Position numbers and translations under genes: made by a program
Shown: one piece after another, positions 60,709 to 64,000 of the stretch
Layout: each line of letters opens with the position of its first letter
How positions within the stretch are numbered: position 1 is the stretch's first letter
The notes under the pieces: generated by a model
What the model was told of the DNA's origin: nothing
Database searches by the model: none
The model's input: the letters and a program-made list of their open reading frames with translations, nothing else
Source: CAIWHR01 sp963786625
GTDB taxonomy: Bacteria; Pseudomonadota; Gammaproteobacteria; Burkholderiales; Casimicrobiaceae
NCBI GenBank assembly: GCA_963786625.1
Contig: CAWAZS010000014.1
Span: forward strand, 868,001-932,000
Direction of reading: 5' to 3'
Length of the DNA: 64,000 nt

Positions 60709-61227
60709 TCAGCGCCGCGGCGCTGCGGGCCTGATGGCGGTGAGTATGCCCTGAAGGAGCGCCGTCGGCGTCGGCGGGCAACCGGGAATCTCGACGTCGA
60801 CGGGGATCACGCTGGCAACGCGCCCGAGGCTCGCGTAGCTCTCGCCGAAGATGCCGCCGGTGCAGCCGCAATCGCCGACGGCGACGACGAGCTTCGGTTC
60901 CGGCGTCGCGTCCCAGGTGCGCTTCAGCGCGATCGCCATGTGCTTCGACACCGGACCCGTCACCAGCAGCAGATCGGCGTGGCGCGGGCTGGCGACGAAC
61001 TTGATCCCGAGACCCTCGATGTTGTAGTAGGGGTTGCCCAGCGCGTGGATCTCGAGCTCGCAGCCGTTGCAGGATCCGGCGTCGACCTGCCGGATCGTCA
61101 GCGCGCGACCGAGCGTGCGCAGGATGTCCTGCTGCAGCCGCTCGACGCCCGCCGCGTCGTCCGCGGGCAACGGCGCGGGCTCCGTCCGGATCCCGGTCTT
61201 CACTATCTGGCGCAGTATCTGCAGCAT
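60709..61227 (-). CDS. NuoB/HyfI-like Fe-S subunit of a complex-I-related membrane complex
   Basis: A 172-residue homologue of NuoB and of the small subunit of group 4 hydrogenases (HycG/HyfI). The cysteines of the proximal [4Fe-4S] cluster are present in GSCNGCELEIHALGNPYYNI, AVGDCGCTGGIFGESYASLG and IPGCPPTPTALLQGI. The block VASPRHADLLLVTGPVSKHM is strongly HycG-like. It follows the large-subunit gene after 23 bases. An electron-transfer role next to the membrane arm is expected. It is called Ehr-type rather than hydrogenase because of the partner subunit. Confidence 0.88.
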   Translation of the reverse strand: MLQILRQIVKTGIRTEPAPLPADDAAGVERLQQDILRTLGRALTIRQVDAGSCNGCELEIHALGNPYYNIEGLGIKFVASPRHADLLLVTGPVSKHMAIALKRTWDATPEPKLVVAVGDCGCTGGIFGESYASLGRVASVIPVDVEIPGCPPTPTALLQGILTAIRPAAPRR

Positions 61228-61250
61228 GGGGCCTCGTCTCCGGTCGCGGC

Positions 61251-62810
61251 CTACAGGTCGTGGCCGCTGTAGGACAGGTTGAACGACTTGTTGATCAGCG
61301 GGAAGTCGGGGACGATATTGCCGATCACCGCGTGCTCGAGCACCGGCCAGTTCGACCAGGAAGGGTCGTGCGGATGGCAGCGCCGGATCGTGCCTCCCGG
61401 AGCGCATTCGAGAGCGACCAGCACCGGCCCGCGCCAGCCTTCGACATAGCCCAGCGCGATTCGGTGGGTGGCGGGCTCGGGCAGCGGAATGCGCAGGGCG
61501 TCGGCCGACGCGCCGTCGGGCATCGCGTCGATGCCGACGCGCAGCAGCCGCAGCGACTCGTGGAGCTCGTCGAAGCGCACCGCGACGCGCGCGGCGACGT
61601 CGCCGGCGGTTGCGCCGGCCTTGTTCACGCCGAGCACGTCGTAGGGCGCGAACGGAAAGTCGCAGCGGATGTCGCGGGCGATGCCGCTGGCCCGGCCGGC
61701 GATGCCGGTGAGGCCGAGCCTTGCCGCCAGTTCCGGGCTGACGGTTCCGCAGTTGCGGAAGCGGTCCTGCAACCCGTCGTGCTCGTCGTAGATCGCGCGC
61801 AGGGTGCGGATCTCGCGCTCGAGGAGCGCGCACTCGTCGCGCATCGCGTCGGCGTCGGCCGCCGCGAGATCGCGCGCGACGCCTCCCGGGACGACGAAAT
61901 CCATCAGCAGCCGGTGGCCGAACGCCCTGTGGTTCGTTCGCAGCACGAGCTCCTTCAGCCGCGAGAACTGAGCGAGCCCGAAAGCGAACCCGCCGTCGTT
62001 GCCGAGATAGCCGAGGTCCCCCAGGTGATTGGCGAGGCGCTCGCGCTCGAGGGCCAGCGCGCGCAGCCACGCGGCGCGCGGCGGCAGTCCGGCACCGGCG
62101 AGCGCCTCCAGCGCCTGCGCGTAGGCCCAGGCGTACGCCACGGTGCTGTCGCCCGACACGCGACCGGCGAGCCGGTGACCGTTCGCCGCGGGCATCCCCT
62201 CGAAGCGCTTCTCGATGCCCTTGTGGACGAATCCCAGCCGCTCCTCCAGCCGCAGCACCTTCTCTCCGACGACCTGGAAGCGGAAATGCCCCGGCTCGAT
62301 GATCCCTGCGTGGACCGGTCCGACCGGGATCTCGTGCACGCCGTCGCCTTCGACGCGCACGTAGGGGTATTCCTCCTGCCCCGGCTCCCATTTCGGCGAA
62401 GCCTCGAAGTCGCGGCGCAGCGGATAGCGGTCGATCGGCCAGCTTGCCTGCCACATCCAGGGCCGCTGATCGTCGGCCTCGGACGCGACGCCGAGAAGAT
62501 CGAAGGTCGCGCGCTGCATCCGGTTCGCGGCCGGAAAGATTCCCGCGAGATCCGGGTAGGTCGAATCGCTGGAGGGCAGCGTGTGCTCGAGCAGCAGCAG
62601 GCCGTCGCCGTCCTGCAGCACGACGTTGATCGCGTACCCGCGGTCGCGGTCGCGCTCGTCGCAACCCCACAACGCGACGAGCTGCCCGCCCTGTTCCCAC
62701 GACACGCGGCACGCGGTCAGGAGCCCGATCGCGTCGACCGGGCAACGCTTCGCCGGCACCGGCGAAGGCAGTGCGGCAGCGGCGAATCCGAGGCGCGAGA
62801 CGTCCATCAT
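61251..62810 (-). CDS. HyfG/HycE-like large subunit (NuoC-NuoD fusion) lacking NiFe ligands
   Basis: An intact 519-residue protein. Residues 1-170 resemble NuoC (30-kDa subunit), and the rest resembles NuoD or the catalytic subunit of group 4 hydrogenases: VGPVHAGIIEPGHFRFQVVG, LGFVHKGIEKRFEGMPAANG, ALERERLANHLGDLGYLGND. The two NiFe motifs are absent. Where hydrogenases have RVCGICG this protein has GRVSGDST, and the C-terminal DPCxxC is replaced by NLSYSGHDL. It therefore cannot carry a NiFe centre of the usual kind. It overlaps the upstream HyfF-like gene by four bases (ATGA). Confidence 0.9.
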   Translation of the reverse strand: MMDVSRLGFAAAALPSPVPAKRCPVDAIGLLTACRVSWEQGGQLVALWGCDERDRDRGYAINVVLQDGDGLLLLEHTLPSSDSTYPDLAGIFPAANRMQRATFDLLGVASEADDQRPWMWQASWPIDRYPLRRDFEASPKWEPGQEEYPYVRVEGDGVHEIPVGPVHAGIIEPGHFRFQVVGEKVLRLEERLGFVHKGIEKRFEGMPAANGHRLAGRVSGDSTVAYAWAYAQALEALAGAGLPPRAAWLRALALERERLANHLGDLGYLGNDGGFAFGLAQFSRLKELVLRTNHRAFGHRLLMDFVVPGGVARDLAAADADAMRDECALLEREIRTLRAIYDEHDGLQDRFRNCGTVSPELAARLGLTGIAGRASGIARDIRCDFPFAPYDVLGVNKAGATAGDVAARVAVRFDELHESLRLLRVGIDAMPDGASADALRIPLPEPATHRIALGYVEGWRGPVLVALECAPGGTIRRCHPHDPSWSNWPVLEHAVIGNIVPDFPLINKSFNLSYSGHDL

Positions 62811-64000
62811 CCGATCATTCGCGCCGCCTGGCGGTACCAGTCGGCGAGGAACGGCGGAATCCAGAGCCCGAGCATCAGCACCAGCGCGAGGTGGACGAAG
62901 ACCGGAAGCATCGCCGGCCGCACCGGGAGCCGCTTCGCGCTCGTCTCGCCGAACACCATCGGCTGGATCTTGGAGAACACCGCCGCGAAGGCGAGCCCGA
63001 GCGCCCCGAGCAGGAACGGCGTTGCCCAAGGGTGCTCGCCCATTGCGGTGACCAGGATCAGGAACTCGCTCGCGAACACCCCGAACGGCGGCATCCCGAG
63101 AATCGCCAGCGTGCCGAGCACGAGCCCCCAGCCGATCACGGGGCTCGTGGTCATCAGCCCGCGGATGTCCTCCATCAGCTGCGTCCCGGTCTTTTGCGCC
63201 GCGTGGCCGACGGTGAAGAAGATCGCCGACTTGGTGAGCGAATGCACGGTCATGTGCAGCAGTCCCGCGAAATTGGCGACCGCTCCGCCCATGCCGAATG
63301 CGAAGGTGATGATCCCCATGTGCTCGATCGACGAGTAGGCGAACAGCCGCTTGACGTCCTTCTGCCGGGACAGGAGCAGCGCGGCGACGACCACGGACAG
63401 CAGTCCGAAGCCCATCATCAGCTCGCGGGCAAACGACGTGTGCAGCGAGCCCTCGACCAGCACCTTGCAGCGAACGACCGCGTAGAGCGCGACGTTGAGC
63501 AGCAGTCCGGAGAGCACCGCCGACACCGGCGTCGGGCCCTCGGCGTGCGCGTCGGGGAGCCAGTTGTGCAGCGGCACCAGGCCGACCTTGGTGCCGTAGC
63601 CGACGAGCAGGAACACGAACGCGATCGACAGCACGGTCGGCTCGAGCTGGCCCTTCACGTTGTTGAGCTCCGTCCACAGCAGCGCGCCGCCCCCGGCGCC
63701 GAGCAGCTTCTCCGCCGCGAAATAGAGCAGGATCGTGCCGAAGAGCGCCTGCGCGATGCCCACGCCGCAGAGAATGAAGTACTTCCACGCGGCCTCCAGG
63801 CTCGCGGGTGTCCGGTAGAGCGAGACAAGCAGCACGGTCGTGAGCGTTGCCGCCTCCATCGCCACCCACAGGATGCCCATGTTGTTGGTGAGCAGCGCCA
63901 GCAGCATCGTGAAATTGAAGAGCTGGTACATGCTGTGGTAGAGCCTGAGTCGCGCCGCGGTGAGCTTCCCGTGCTCCTGCTCTATTCGCATGTAGGGCCG
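62807..64000 (-). CDS. HyfF/NuoL-like proton-translocating membrane subunit (5' end beyond window)
   Basis: Antiporter-like membrane protein, at least 397 residues with about 12 membrane segments, in the group of hydrogenase-4 component F and NuoL/M/N. The channel helix with the conserved Lys reads LVGYGTKVGLVPLHNWLPDA, followed by HAEGPTPVSAVLSGLLLNVA. KRLFAYSSIEHMGIITFAFG contains another conserved Lys and His. The frame is open to the right edge, so the N-terminus is missing. It is translationally coupled to the large subunit, as expected for a membrane-bound energy-converting complex. Confidence 0.9.
   Translation of the reverse strand, partial: RPYMRIEQEHGKLTAARLRLYHSMYQLFNFTMLLALLTNNMGILWVAMEAATLTTVLLVSLYRTPASLEAAWKYFILCGVGIAQALFGTILLYFAAEKLLGAGGGALLWTELNNVKGQLEPTVLSIAFVFLLVGYGTKVGLVPLHNWLPDAHAEGPTPVSAVLSGLLLNVALYAVVRCKVLVEGSLHTSFARELMMGFGLLSVVVAALLLSRQKDVKRLFAYSSIEHMGIITFAFGMGGAVANFAGLLHMTVHSLTKSAIFFTVGHAAQKTGTQLMEDIRGLMTTSPVIGWGLVLGTLAILGMPPFGVFASEFLILVTAMGEHPWATPFLLGALGLAFAAVFSKIQPMVFGETSAKRLPVRPAMLPVFVHLALVLMLGLWIPPFLADWYRQAARMIG

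Noticed and set aside
60709..64000. Functional group 4 [NiFe] hydrogenase or formate hydrogenlyase
   Set aside because: Both CxxC motifs of the large subunit are absent and no maturation or formate dehydrogenase genes are visible, so only a hydrogenase-related complex is claimed.

Overview
The window reads as one contig from a high-GC betaproteobacterium, most likely Burkholderiales or a close relative. The evidence is the gene content (Bug-type tricarboxylate-binding protein, TRAP and Ugp transporters, AST arginine genes) and several orders that I know as typical of this class: sucC-sucD-TerC ahead of a type IV pilin, dut-coaBC, radC-rpmB-rpmG, uvrA-MFS-ssb, nudJ-mnmA, and purM beside hda. 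I see no rRNA, tRNA, CRISPR array, prophage or complete insertion sequence.

Layout. 1-1369: xerD (cut by the left edge) and ogt. 1406-4206: a TRAP transporter, dctM-dctQ-dctP. 4404-8150: a fused hydantoinase/5-oxoprolinase. 8296-12423: glutathione peroxidase and two tandem oligopeptide-binding proteins without permeases. 12893-14169: an MFS carrier. 14122-18338: arginine succinyltransferase genes astC-astA-astB led by a RidA gene. 18395-19884: a DUF423 protein and a Bug binding protein. 20186-24511: an RND efflux adaptor and pump. 24565-29684: the ugpBAEC transporter and ugpQ for glycerol-3-phosphate and glycerophosphodiesters. 29780-33148: an MFS carrier, its MarR-type regulator and glpK. 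33319-39375: DUF2889, sucCD, TerC, a PP2C phosphatase, an FHA protein and a type IV pilin with a sigma-54 promoter. 39474-42565: dut, coaBC, radC, rpmB, rpmG. 42735-50302: a desaturase, an MscS channel, and the tightly overlapping run purM-purN-DUF3108-rsmB-PLD. 50504-54005: hda, two secreted Ala/Lys-rich proteins, nudJ, mnmA. 54128-59075: ssb, MFS, uvrA. 59169-64000: an S10 peptidase and the end of a complex-I-like/hydrogenase-4-like operon that runs off the right edge.

The most interesting system is that last operon. It encodes NuoB-like, fused NuoC/NuoD-like and NuoL/HyfF-like subunits. The large subunit lacks both CxxC motifs that hold the NiFe site, while the small subunit keeps its Fe-S cysteines. 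It therefore looks like an energy-converting-hydrogenase-related (Ehr-type) complex rather than a working hydrogenase. Two families of extragenic palindromes also stand out. One has two copies whose outer stems differ in sequence yet stay perfectly paired.

A strong caution applies to the whole window. Roughly half the genes carry one or more single-base insertions or deletions. They include genes that should be indispensable, such as rpmB, coaBC and uvrA. The errors are concentrated at about 20.2-24.5 kb and 44-54 kb, while other stretches (24.5-30.6 kb, 59-64 kb) are clean. The translated pieces on both sides of each break are well conserved, so I treat most breaks as consensus errors in the assembly. 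I annotate those genes as CDS spanning the break.
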